Shown piece by piece: positions 32,575 to 39,863 of a DNA stretch of 64,000 bases. The notes under the pieces are model-generated. The model was not told where the DNA came from. It worked only from the letters and a program-made list of their open reading frames with translations, and did not search any database. The stretch covers positions 310,001 through 374,000 of the forward strand of contig CAXXLG010000001.1 in the NCBI GenBank assembly GCA_963674495.2, read 5' to 3'. The position numbers were made by a program, and so were the translations under genes. This DNA is from RGIG3178 sp963674495. Its GTDB lineage: Bacteria; Bacillota; Clostridia; Christensenellales; QAND01. Positions within the stretch are counted from its first letter, which is position 1. Each line of letters opens with the position of its first letter.

Positions 32575-33933
32575 CTAGTCCAGATATTTTATAAAATCGT
32601 GCAGCAGCCCAATGTCCCACAAAAGGCTTGAAACCAGGTACTTATTGCGGATTTCACGCGAACCGATGAAGGCGTCTATCGTATCCTTGTGGTCAAAGCC
32701 GATGTCCTGCGGTGTGGTGGGGATGCCCAGCGCACGAAGTCGCGCAATGGTGGCCTCTGCATCGGGCAGTTCATCGCCGATGGAACGGACGATTTCATCC
32801 CAGTGCAAAAGGATCTTCGACAAGCGGCTAGCATGACCGTCGGCATCGTTCTTGTGCCACAGGTCGCGTTCACCGTTGATAATGGAGGGTGCGACGCTTC
32901 CAAAGATGCGGATCATATCGGCCCTCCACGCGTCCTCGGAGAAGCCCGCGCGCTTTAACTGGGCAAATGCCTTGTCTGGCACGAGGGTGGGTAGATGCTG
33001 GTACAACCGCAGACACAGGCAGGTGCCAACGCCAACCTGAATGCCGTGCAGTTCGGCCTCCCCGTGGCGTTGCAGCGTGACCATTTCCCAGATGTGCGAG
33101 AAATAATGCTCCAGACCGGAGGCCGGACGGGAAGAACCTGCAAACGACATGGCGACGCCGGAAAGCACAAGCCCTTCGATCACGCATTTGATGGCTTCCG
33201 GTTCGCGGTTAATCAGCCCTTCCGCATTGTCAAGGCATTTTTGCACACAATAGCGCATCAAGTGCGCCATCGAATCGCAGTATGCCTCCTCAACAACGAT
33301 CTTGGCAATGCGCCAATCGCACAGCGCAATGCATTTGGCCAAAACATCGCCCAGTCCCGCCATCAGCATGCGCAGCGGGGCGTCTTTCATGATATCAAGA
33401 TCCGCAATGATGGCGATTGGGCAGGCATTGTAAAGGCTGACCTTAAGCCCGTTTTGAACCATGGAGGAGGAGCCGGAGGCATAGCCGTCCATGGAGGGTG
33501 CGGTACCCACCACCATGGAGGGGATTTTGGCGATGTGGGCCAACACTTTGCAAGTGTCGTTGATCACACCCGATCCTACCGCCAAAACGACGTCGCAGGA
33601 GGGATCAAAGGCCATCGAGGCGCTGCCGACGGTGAACTCGTCCGGCTCAAGATGTGCGTCAGGTTCAATGGGGAAAATAAAAAGCGTATACGATACGCCC
33701 GCGTTTTTCAGTATTTCCATGACTTTCTCGCCCGCAACCTTATAGGTGGTAGGATCACACACGACAAAGGGTTTTTTAAAGCCGAAAGTACGCAGCGCTT
33801 CGGGAACCAGTCCAATGACGCCCGATCCGATCCTAAGGTATTTCAGCTCGGTGGCATGCACCATCCCGCATTCGCAAGCATGGCCGCCCTCTTTTAGCAG
33901 CTCGTCATAGGACATCGTCGTGAAATCAATCAT
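32575..33933 (-). CDS. araM: sn-glycerol-1-phosphate dehydrogenase (AraM/EgsA family)
   Basis: 452 residues from ATG 33933, with AAAGGTG 10 bases upstream; the frame runs 24 codons further without support. The fold is that of the metal-dependent G1P/glycerol dehydrogenase family: VLAVGSGVINDTCKVLAHI, VGTAPSMDGYASGSSSM, FAGSSRPASGLEHYFSHIWE, HGIQVGVGT. These enzymes reduce dihydroxyacetone phosphate to sn-glycerol-1-phosphate with NAD(P)H. In archaea this makes the lipid backbone; in Bacillus araM feeds heptaprenylglyceryl phosphate. The protein is longer than the usual 350-395 residues, mostly at the C-terminus. Convergent with the alcohol dehydrogenase. Confidence 0.88.
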   Translation of the reverse strand: MIDFTTMSYDELLKEGGHACECGMVHATELKYLRIGSGVIGLVPEALRTFGFKKPFVVCDPTTYKVAGEKVMEILKNAGVSYTLFIFPIEPDAHLEPDEFTVGSASMAFDPSCDVVLAVGSGVINDTCKVLAHIAKIPSMVVGTAPSMDGYASGSSSMVQNGLKVSLYNACPIAIIADLDIMKDAPLRMLMAGLGDVLAKCIALCDWRIAKIVVEEAYCDSMAHLMRYCVQKCLDNAEGLINREPEAIKCVIEGLVLSGVAMSFAGSSRPASGLEHYFSHIWEMVTLQRHGEAELHGIQVGVGTCLCLRLYQHLPTLVPDKAFAQLKRAGFSEDAWRADMIRIFGSVAPSIINGERDLWHKNDADGHASRLSKILLHWDEIVRSIGDELPDAEATIARLRALGIPTTPQDIGFDHKDTIDAFIGSREIRNKYLVSSLLWDIGLLHDFIKYLD

Positions 33934-34005
33934 TCGCGCACACACCTTTCGTTCATATCCGCGCGTACTCGATGGAAACGCGCCGGAAGGGAACCATATA
34001 AGCAA

Positions 34006-34172
34006 TATTTTACCATCTGCATCAGATAATTGTAACCGTTTGTATTATTAAGATTAAGCATTGCGTAGTCATTTGTCAATTGACGGGCGAAGGACGGTGG
34101 ACGGTTGGTGTGGGCAGTCTTGACTACAGGCTAGTATTACAATTAATAAATCGGTTATTACGTATACCGGAA
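34006..34172 (+). other. intergenic stretch
   Basis: AT-rich at both ends, with no frame, hairpin or repeat core supported. Confidence 0.35.
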
Positions 34173-34463
34173 TTACTTGAGATAGTGATTGTTAGGTCGT
34201 GAAGGGACGGAAAATATGCCGCTTGTATTTAATGCGTTGAGGTTAAAATGTAAGGCAGCGGATATATTAAAAAGCATTTCAAGAGATATGTTTGTAATCA
34301 TATTGGGAGCTTCTATTTCGCCCAAATAGGAACGGCTAATGCCTGCTTTTTCGGCAAGCTGTTTCTGCGTCATCCCTTCACGCTTCCGGGAGCAAGCGAT
34401 ATTCAGGCCTAATGCTATGTATTTATCCTTGTTTTCAAATGCTATTTTCATGTTTCTGCCCAT
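34173..34463 (-). CDS. XRE-family HTH regulator (HipB/Cro type)
   Basis: 96 residues. A Cro/C1 helix-turn-helix spans about residues 16-70: ALGLNIACSRKREGMTQKQL, AEKAGISRSYLGEIEAP, LEMLFNISAALHFNL. The recognition helix is ISRSYLGEIE. The start may be ATG 34463 or ATG 34451; neither has a good ribosome site. The short C-terminal tail ends NNHYLK. Just upstream on the same strand is a frameshifted smaller regulator, so this may be the last gene of a short regulatory cluster. Confidence 0.75.
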   Translation of the reverse strand: MGRNMKIAFENKDKYIALGLNIACSRKREGMTQKQLAEKAGISRSYLGEIEAPNMITNISLEMLFNISAALHFNLNALNTSGIFSVPSRPNNHYLK

Positions 34464-34478
34464 ATTTCTACTGACTAT

Positions 34479-34677
34479 TTATTCCCGAACATATTCCGCT
34501 ATATCCTCTAATGAGCAATCAAGCAATTTGCATAACTCATTTAATGTATTCGTAGATACCGGCATAATTTTTTTAAGCGTTGAACAGTGCTGTTGCTAAT
34601 ACCGTGTTTCACTCGTAAAGTGTAAGTGGTAAAGCCTTTCTTTCCATAGTTCTCCACAATGGATCAAAAATAATCAT
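34479..34677 (-). pseudogene. small XRE/Cro regulator with two single-base deletions
   Basis: From ATG 34677 (AGGAG 9 bases upstream) the frame begins MIIFDPLWRTMERK, the usual start of 66-68-residue Cro-like regulators, then needs one added base near 34635 to continue GFTTYTLRVKHGISNSTVQR, and another in the A7 run near 34570 to continue MPVSTNTLNELCKLL and DCSLEDIAEYVRE before the stop at 34479. Adding two bases gives exactly 67 codons, which supports the reconstruction. The gene is inactive as written. Confidence 0.7.
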
Positions 34678-34809
34678 AAATAGCACTCCTTTTACTCTTA
34701 CATGCTTCTATTATAAAAAAAGTGCTATACAGATTTTAGCGATACGTTTACCATGCTAAACAGTCATGGCTGAGAAGAAACTTATACAAGATTCAAAGTG
34801 GGCGTACTC

Positions 34810-35016
34810 CTATTTCTCAGGTTCATAATCAAATATATCACTGGGAGAACATTCTAAAATATCACACAATGCTTCCAGATTTGTATATTTGATCGACTTC
34901 GTTTCATTGTTAACCATTCGATTGAAGTTTTGATAACTCATACCCAACTGCTTGTAAAGCCAATATTTTGTTTCGCCCTTTTGTTCTAAAATATCAATAA
35001 CCCTTAATTTAATCAT
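34810..35016 (-). CDS. Cro/C1-type regulator (68 residues)
   Basis: Started at ATG 35016 because GGAG lies 9 bases upstream; a TTG five codons earlier would start inside that site. The whole protein is one HTH domain: MIKLRVIDILEQKGETKYWL, YKQLGMSYQNFNRMVNNET, LEALCDILECSPSDIFDYEP. It is divergent from the small Spo0A-C-like gene at 35175, and two inverted repeats lie in the gap (35030-35055 and 35074-35115). I infer that it represses itself and its neighbour. Confidence 0.85.
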   Translation of the reverse strand: MIKLRVIDILEQKGETKYWLYKQLGMSYQNFNRMVNNETKSIKYTNLEALCDILECSPSDIFDYEPEK

Positions 35017-35029
35017 ATGAATTGTCTCC

Positions 35030-35055
35030 AATATCTAATGTAATAAGTAGATATT
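35030..35055. promoter_or_regulatory. inverted repeat upstream of the 34810 regulator
   Basis: AATATCT (35030-35036) and AGATATT (35049-35055), 12-base spacer, directly before the regulator start. Candidate operator. Confidence 0.4.
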
Positions 35056-35073
35056 AGAGCATGACACATCTTT

Positions 35074-35115
35074 ACATATAGACTATTACATTATATAATG
35101 CAATAGTCTATATGT
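35074..35115. promoter_or_regulatory. 14-bp inverted repeat around the -10 of the 35175 gene
   Basis: ACATATAGACTATT (35074-35087) and AATAGTCTATATGT (35102-35115) are perfect inverted repeats. TATAAT (35094-35099) lies in the 14-base spacer, so a bound dimer would cover the promoter of the rightward gene. Confidence 0.7.
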
Positions 35116-35174
35116 TTAGGAGGAAAAACCATGGAACATTACCGAGCAATCAAAATACAGTCAGGTGGCGCGAT

Positions 35175-35417
35175 ATGAATAATAAAAGTGAGGATCAATG
35201 CGTACAGAACGCCCTTGAGGCCGTGGCAAAAGAGAATGGAATCAGCGTAGAAAGTGTCAGGCGCGAAATAGCAATTGCCATAGCGGCAGCCCGCGAAAAT
35301 AAAGATCCTGCCATTCAGGCGTTTTGGGCGTCTGTAGAAGGCAAAGACGAGGATTCTCCACGGATGGAAGACGTGCTTGTGTATATTGTTCAGATAAACA
35401 AAGGCATAGCGGATTGA
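35175..35417 (+). CDS. small Spo0A-C-like protein, paralogue A
   Basis: 80 residues from ATG 35175, with AGGTGG upstream; a longer frame from 35112 starts inside the operator and is rejected. The sequence VAKENGISVESVRREIAIAI resembles the helix-turn-helix part of the Spo0A C-terminal (effector) domain, as in small clostridial proteins annotated as Spo0A C-terminal-domain-like. It then reads AARENKDPAIQAFW and a Glu/Asp-rich tail. By hand alignment 46 of 79 positions are identical to the protein at 36001. It pairs with the divergent regulator at 34810. Confidence 0.75.
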   Translation: MNNKSEDQCVQNALEAVAKENGISVESVRREIAIAIAAARENKDPAIQAFWASVEGKDEDSPRMEDVLVYIVQINKGIAD

Positions 35418-35563
35418 AAAAGCCCAATGAGAACGTCAGGCATGGGCTATGGTGCTGTGATTTATAGCAGGGGACAAGGGGATAGGAACCATGTTCCATA
35501 AATGATGGATGCTAAAAGCACCTTATTGCATAACTAGTAGCATAGCCTTTAAGGCGCATTAAA

Positions 35564-35587
35564 AAAAACCGACGAAGCCGGGTTTTT
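35564..35587. terminator. bidirectional terminator between paralogue A and the next regulator
   Basis: AAAAACC and GGTTTTT arms enclose GACGAAGCCG (with an inner CCG/CGG); A- and T-runs lie on both sides. It separates the rightward gene ending at 35417 from the leftward one ending at 35595. Confidence 0.55.
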
Positions 35588-35594
35588 CTGTCTG

Positions 35595-35834
35595 CTATTC
35601 CTCAAAACAAAAATCGTTGAGTTCCTTAAAATTCAAAAACTCCGAAAGTGTTTTGTTCAAACCAATTGCGATGTGGTGAAGCGTTTGAACGCGTGGATTC
35701 TTGGTAACGCCGCGTACGATATTGTCAACGGTAGACTGATTGAGTCCGCTCATAGACGCTAGTTTATTGTATGCAATGCCACGTTGCTTGCACAATGTGC
35801 ATATGCGCATAACAATTATTTCAGAGTAATTCAT
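35595..35834 (-). CDS. XRE-family HTH regulator
   Basis: 79 residues, with AGGAG 7 bases before the ATG. Cro/C1 domain: IIVMRICTLCKQRGIAYNKL, ASMSGLNQSTVDNIVRGVTK, TLHHIAIGLNKTLSEFLNF. Divergent from paralogue B at 36001; the 166-base gap holds ACCCG-ATAA-CGGGT (35897-35910). The arrangement repeats that of the 34810/35175 pair, but the two regulators differ in sequence and so do the inverted repeats, suggesting each regulator has its own operator. Confidence 0.85.
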   Translation of the reverse strand: MNYSEIIVMRICTLCKQRGIAYNKLASMSGLNQSTVDNIVRGVTKNPRVQTLHHIAIGLNKTLSEFLNFKELNDFCFEE

Positions 35835-35896
35835 AAGTATCTCCTACGTGTATTTGGGCTATCTCTTTTATAATAGCTGAAAGCATTTGTCAAAAC

Positions 35897-35952
35897 ACCC
35901 GATAACGGGTTGGTATTTGAATTAAAATATGATAAAATACCTATATACGGGT
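35897..35952 (+). promoter_or_regulatory. promoter and operator of paralogue B
   Basis: TTGGTA (35910-35915), 17-base spacer, TAAAAT (35933-35938) with extended TG-A. ACCCG-ATAA-CGGGT (35897-35910) touches the -35, and a further half-site ACGGGTA lies at 35947-35953 near the start of transcription. Confidence 0.65.
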
Positions 35953-36000
35953 AGCATCTGATAAGGAACTGTGTAGACGATGATGTCAGGTGGTTGCGAT

Positions 36001-36240
36001 ATGAATAAGAGCGTGGAACAGTCGGTAAAGAAGGCTCTTGCAGACGTGGCAAAGAAAAATGGAATCAGCGTAGAAAATGTCATGCGTGAAATGGAAATTG
36101 CCATAGCTGCCGCCCGCGAGAATTCCGATCCTGATGTTCAGGCTTTGTGGAATTCTATACCCGGCAAAGACGTTGATTCTCAACTGCCGGAAGAAGTAAT
36201 TGCGCATATTGCTCAATTGAACGATGACATGACGGATTAA
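36001..36240 (+). CDS. small Spo0A-C-like protein, paralogue B
   Basis: 79 residues, with AGGTGG about 7 bases before the ATG, in the same TCAGGTGG context as paralogue A. VAKKNGISVENVMREMEIAI matches the Spo0A-C-like helix-turn-helix, followed by AARENSDPDVQALWNSIPGK and an acidic tail ending DDMTD. With the divergent regulator at 35595 it forms the second copy of a regulator plus small protein module. A role as a DNA-binding partner or modulator is inference. Confidence 0.75.
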   Translation: MNKSVEQSVKKALADVAKKNGISVENVMREMEIAIAAARENSDPDVQALWNSIPGKDVDSQLPEEVIAHIAQLNDDMTD

Positions 36241-36539
36241 AAAGTGTTGTATGGGTTGCCCGACAAAGGCTACAGTGATTTAATTCATGACAAGGGAAAC
36301 GTATTGTGCTGATAAATTGGGCTGTTTATGCGGGAGCGCTGTATTGGTCTGAACGTAAGGATGGACTCTCAAAACATGGTTGATAATTGGAAGCGATTGA
36401 AGCATGGATAGGGAGAGGAACGATGCAATTTCGATCAAGAGTGGACGTCTATCTGGTCGTCTATGACTGGGATACGGTCAGGTTATTCAAAATGATGTTT
36501 CCACCAAAAATTAATCATCGCATAAACATATATCAACCG
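36241..36539 (+). other. stretch between paralogue B and the P-II relic
   Basis: A 98-codon frame starts at 36387, but it lacks a ribosome site and runs through a terminator and the P-II relic, so I do not accept it as a gene. No other feature is seen. Confidence 0.4.
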
Positions 36540-36573
36540 AAACCCCTAATTCCCGTTTGGGAACTGGGGGTTT
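36540..36573. terminator. two-step hairpin terminator
   Basis: AAACCCC (36540-36546) with GGGGTTT (36567-36573), and inside it TTCCC/GGGAA, loop GTTT. The plan resembles the terminator of the intact amt-glnK gene at 37585-37618, and it lies just past the P-II relic on the minus strand. Confidence 0.65.
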
Positions 36574-36630
36574 ATTATCTGTCTCGGTTACTTAGATCGC
36601 AAAAGGGAACGCTGATTACCAGCCTAATTT

Positions 36631-36732
36631 TTATTCTTTATTCTGTATCCCTTCGTAGTTGTATTTGCCGGTGCGTACTTTGATGATGCTGTCAACTTAG
36701 AAGATGAATATCTATCCTTTACCAATCGTTGC
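36631..36732 (-). pseudogene. P-II (GlnB/GlnK) C-terminal relic
   Basis: On the minus strand the frame reads TIGKG, stop, IFIF, stop, VDSIIKVRTGKYNYEGIQNKE, stop (36631-36633). Intact P-II proteins read IGDGKIFVYDVENVIKVRTGE, as in the Amt-GlnK fusion 1 kb to the right. AAG to TAG and one more codon change account for the two stops. The T-loop and N-terminus are gone. It is probably a leftover of a duplicated glnK or amt-glnK. Confidence 0.65.
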
Positions 36733-36797
36733 TTATAACCTTGCCGCCAACAAAATATAATGGAAATATATCCATTTCCTTAAACGAAAGGAGAACC

Positions 36798-37489
36798 ATG
36801 AAACCAAGAGCGGACATAAAAACCCGTGCCGAGCAACTTTCAAAGAGCGCAACAACGTCGTCTCTTTGCAGGCCTCCTATTTGTTATCTTTGATATTCTG
36901 CAAATCTACCTGCCCAGGCTGATTGCCCGTATGAACCCGGCCGTTTACTACGTCATGCGCAACGGTGTACGCATGATACATCCTTCCATAACTTTTTCGT
37001 TTACACTCGTCTCGCTGTTCTTGATGATGCCCCTTGGGGTGGGATATGCGGCCTTTTGCATCCGTACGTATCGCGGTGAAACCAGCAGCGTCGCCGAAAT
37101 TTCCACGATGGCTTTGCCCAATACGGTCGCGACCTAGGCGGTATGCTCAGGGTGTGCTGTTCATCGTGCTCTGGTCACTGCTGTTGATCATACCCGGCAT
37201 TGTGAAAGCCGTTGCCTATTCCATGACAAAGTATATCCTGGCTGAGAATGAACACATCGGTGGAAAGAAGGCGATTCAACTCTCCATGCGCATCACGGAC
37301 GGTCTAAGGATGGACATCTTCGTCTTTTTCCTAAGGTTTATTGGCTGGGCTATATTAACCGGTATTACGCTGGGGCTGTTGGGTATTTATACAACCCCCT
37401 ACATAAACACAAGCATTGCCGGACTGTACCATGAGTTGAAGCAGGAAGCCATCGCCCGTGGTGCTGTCTCCGAAGAGGATTTCTCGTAG
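36798..37489 (+). pseudogene. DUF975 membrane protein with several frameshifts
   Basis: ATG 36798, preceded by AAAGGAGAACC, begins MKPRADIKTRAEQLSKSA, the usual DUF975 start. The frame then changes (QQRRLFAGLLFVIFDIL), changes again near 37100 (DGFAQYGRDLGGML) and again near 37150 (GVLFIVLWSLLLIIPGIVKA) before running to the stop with AYSMTKYILAENEHIGGKKA and ITLGLLGIYTTPYINTSIAG. All hydrophobic segments of the family are recognisable, so the gene was once complete. At least three single-base changes separate the pieces, so it is not functional as written. Confidence 0.75.
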
Positions 37490-37584
37490 ATGTGTTCGTA
37501 TACCGTACCACACGGACAGGAACGACCCCTGCTCTGAAGAGAGACAGGTGTTATGTTTGGATATCCTTCGTATGGTAAAAACCC

Positions 37585-37618
37585 AAAAGCCCAATTCCTG
37601 TGTGGGAATCGGGCTTTT
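37585..37618. terminator. terminator of amt-glnK
   Basis: AAAAGCCC (37585-37592) pairs with GGGCTTTT (37611-37618), with an inner ATTCC/GGAAT stem. On the minus strand it follows the amt-glnK stop by about 55 bases; it can also end the DUF975 relic transcript. Confidence 0.75.
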
Positions 37619-37671
37619 TATCGTATTGCTTTTGTAGTTGATAGGACAGGGAACTTGGATTATCAGTCCGT

Positions 37672-39453
37672 TTATTCCACGTCCTGCAGGGCGTCGTAGC
37701 CTTCTTCACCAGTGCGTACCTTGATAACGTTCTCAACATCGTACACGAAGATCTTCCCGTCGCCGATATGACCGGTATACAGAACTCTCTTTGCCGTTTC
37801 AATGACCGTTCTCACCGGAACCTTGCTGACAACAATCTCCACTTTGATCTTTGGCAGCAGGCGGGTTTCAAACTCAACGCCACGATAGTTTTCGCTCATG
37901 CCCCCCTGAATGCCATAGCCCAGTACGTTGGTCACCGTCATGCCCGTTATGCCGATTTTGTCCATGGCATCTTTCAACGATGCAAAACTATTTTGCTTTG
38001 TTATGATTTGAACGTTTGTCATCTTAACATGAGAAGCCGATGTAGGCGCCTGTACATGCTGTACGGGTACGGCATGTTCCATCGGAACGCTGCCAGTAGC
38101 GGCAACAGGAACTGGAGCAGGAACCGTGACATCGTGATCATATCTCTCTGCTGCATTAGTGTAATCGATGGTTACAAAATCCGGATAACCATGATTGCCA
38201 TGCTCGCCAAGATCCAACCCCTCGATCTCCTCTTTCACGGAGACGCGGATGCCCATCGTTTTCTTCAGAAGCACCCAAACCAGTATGGTAGCGGGGAAGA
38301 CAAATGCTGCGATACTCACAACGCCCAATGCCTGATTGCCCAGCAGTTCAAAGCCGCCGCCGAAGAACAACCCATTCAAAGATCTGATGCCGGCAATGCC
38401 GTCCTGTGCGAACAAACCGACAAACAACGTACCCAGTACGCCGTGCACAAGATGAACGGACAAGGCGCCGACCGGATCATCCAGTTTTTTGCGGTCAAAG
38501 AACATGACGGAAAGCACGACAAGTACACCGGAAATCGCGCCGATAATCAATGAACTTGTAACGCTTACGTACGCACAGCAAGGCGTAATGGCGACAAGTC
38601 CTGCCAACAAGCCGTTGATCGACATGCCCAGATCCGGTTTCCCGATGACCATCCAGGAGGTTGCCGTGGCTGTTATGATAGCCATAATGCCCGCCGTGTT
38701 GGTGGTAACCACGATGTGGGAGATTGCCATTGCGTCCGCCGCCATGGTGGATCCGGGATTGAACCCGAACCAACCAAACCACAAGACGAATGCGCCAATC
38801 GTTGCAAGGCTCATATTGTGACCCGGAATGGGATGAATCTTGCCGTCTTTCGAATATTTCCCGATTCTGGGTCCAAGAATGATTACGCCGGACAAAGCGG
38901 CCCAGCCGCCAACGGAGTGTACGACAGACCCGCCTGCAAAATCCAGCATGCCCAACTGTGCGAGAAATCCTCCGCCCCAAATCCAATGGCCTACGATTGG
39001 ATAGATAAACGTGCATAGAATCAATGAAAATACGATGAAGGATAAATATTTAACGCGTTCCGCAACTGCGCCAGAAACGATGGTAGCGGCGGTTCCACAG
39101 AATACCAATTGGAAAAAATACTTGGCCCAAAAAGGGATGCCAGCCCATGATATGGAAGAGTAAACACCCTGATAAGCGGCGCCTACTGCGGGAGAGTTGT
39201 CAGCTCCGCCTGCCATAAACAGGCCTTGTAAGCCCATAAATCCATTTCCGTCTCCAAACATCAAACCCCATCCCAGAATAAGAAAGCCGAGTGAGGCTAC
39301 CGCAAAAACAATAAAGTTTTTGGAGAGTATGTTTACCGAGTTTTTTTGACGGGCAAGCCCGCTCTCAACCGCTGCAAAGCCGAGATTCATAAAGAAAACA
39401 AGGACTCCTGCAAAAATCACCCAAATAGTATCTAAAATCACACCTGTTTCCAT
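37672..39453 (-). CDS. amt: ammonium transporter fused to a P-II (GlnK) domain
   Basis: 593 residues, with GGGAG before the ATG. Residues 1-420 are an Amt/Mep/Rh channel with eleven helices: FFMNLGFAAVESGLAR, FQLVFCGTAATIVSG, DFAGGSVVHSVGGWAAL, WFGWFGFNPGS and HLVHGVLGTLFVGLFA with the pore histidines. An Ala/Pro/Val-rich linker leads to a complete P-II domain at about 480-593 (VQIITKQNSFASLKDAMDKI, IKVRTGEEGYDALQDVE). The T-loop reads GYGIQGGMSENYRGVEFETR: the residue normally Tyr and uridylylated in RGAEY is Phe here. The fused domain probably gates its own channel, sensing ATP/ADP and 2-oxoglutarate. Confidence 0.93.
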   Translation of the reverse strand: METGVILDTIWVIFAGVLVFFMNLGFAAVESGLARQKNSVNILSKNFIVFAVASLGFLILGWGLMFGDGNGFMGLQGLFMAGGADNSPAVGAAYQGVYSSISWAGIPFWAKYFFQLVFCGTAATIVSGAVAERVKYLSFIVFSLILCTFIYPIVGHWIWGGGFLAQLGMLDFAGGSVVHSVGGWAALSGVIILGPRIGKYSKDGKIHPIPGHNMSLATIGAFVLWFGWFGFNPGSTMAADAMAISHIVVTTNTAGIMAIITATATSWMVIGKPDLGMSINGLLAGLVAITPCCAYVSVTSSLIIGAISGVLVVLSVMFFDRKKLDDPVGALSVHLVHGVLGTLFVGLFAQDGIAGIRSLNGLFFGGGFELLGNQALGVVSIAAFVFPATILVWVLLKKTMGIRVSVKEEIEGLDLGEHGNHGYPDFVTIDYTNAAERYDHDVTVPAPVPVAATGSVPMEHAVPVQHVQAPTSASHVKMTNVQIITKQNSFASLKDAMDKIGITGMTVTNVLGYGIQGGMSENYRGVEFETRLLPKIKVEIVVSKVPVRTVIETAKRVLYTGHIGDGKIFVYDVENVIKVRTGEEGYDALQDVE

Positions 39454-39492
39454 AAAAGCTCCCTCTTTCTTTTATTTAATAAAAATTTGAAT

Positions 39493-39526
39493 AAAAAAAG
39501 ACGTCGAACAATATAATTTGTTCGGC
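39493..39526 (-). promoter_or_regulatory. terminator-like hairpin in the amt-glnK leader
   Basis: On the minus strand GCCGAACAA (39526-39518) pairs with TTGTTCGAC (39511-39503, one G-U), followed by a T-run (39500-39493). It lies between the promoter and the start codon, so it may attenuate the gene. Confidence 0.55.
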
Positions 39527-39563
39527 GCCATTGCCTTATATATAATTTGTGCTTTCCTGTTCC

Positions 39564-39592
39564 ACATTAGCAAATAAATGAAACACTGTCAA
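39564..39592 (-). promoter_or_regulatory. amt-glnK promoter
   Basis: On the minus strand TTGACA (39587-39592), 17-base spacer, TAATGT (39564-39569). Confidence 0.6.
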
Positions 39593-39776
39593 TGCCCATG
39601 TTGCATGATAAAAGGTGTGATGGGTCGGGGTTTCCTGTTCGCTTGCAAGAAAAGGGCTGAGCCTGAAGGCAAGGCCCACAGTGCCGGTTAAGGTACCGGA
39701 TGCTAGGACTTTTAAGCGGCCATATTGGAAGCGTTATGCCGTACATATAATATCCGGATACAATTGGTTGAAGCCG
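39593..39776 (+). other. upstream part of the divergent amt/abrB region
   Basis: GGGC-GCC (39648-39660) with GGC-GCCC (39665-39678) forms a hairpin, and CCGGT/ACCGG lie near 39684-39699. No gene or known riboswitch is recognised. Confidence 0.3.
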
Positions 39777-39805
39777 TTGAAAAAAACAATGCCGCGTGAT
39801 AGATT
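39777..39805 (+). promoter_or_regulatory. promoter of the AbrB-type permease
   Basis: TTGAAA (39777-39782), 17-base spacer, TAGATT (39800-39805) with extended TG-A. Confidence 0.55.
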
Positions 39806-39863
39806 AAGGAAGTTGGTATGATGGATTAAACAATATATCCAATCGTAAAGATGGGGCGCATAT

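Noticed and set aside
32995..33897. 300-codon + strand frame opposite the glycerol-1-phosphate dehydrogenase gene
   Set aside because: A shadow of the minus-strand gene; composition rich in His, Gln and Arg, no motif.
35112..35174. Longer N-terminus for the small Spo0A-C-like protein A
   Set aside because: It would start within the operator palindrome, and the paralogue begins at the ATG matching 35175.
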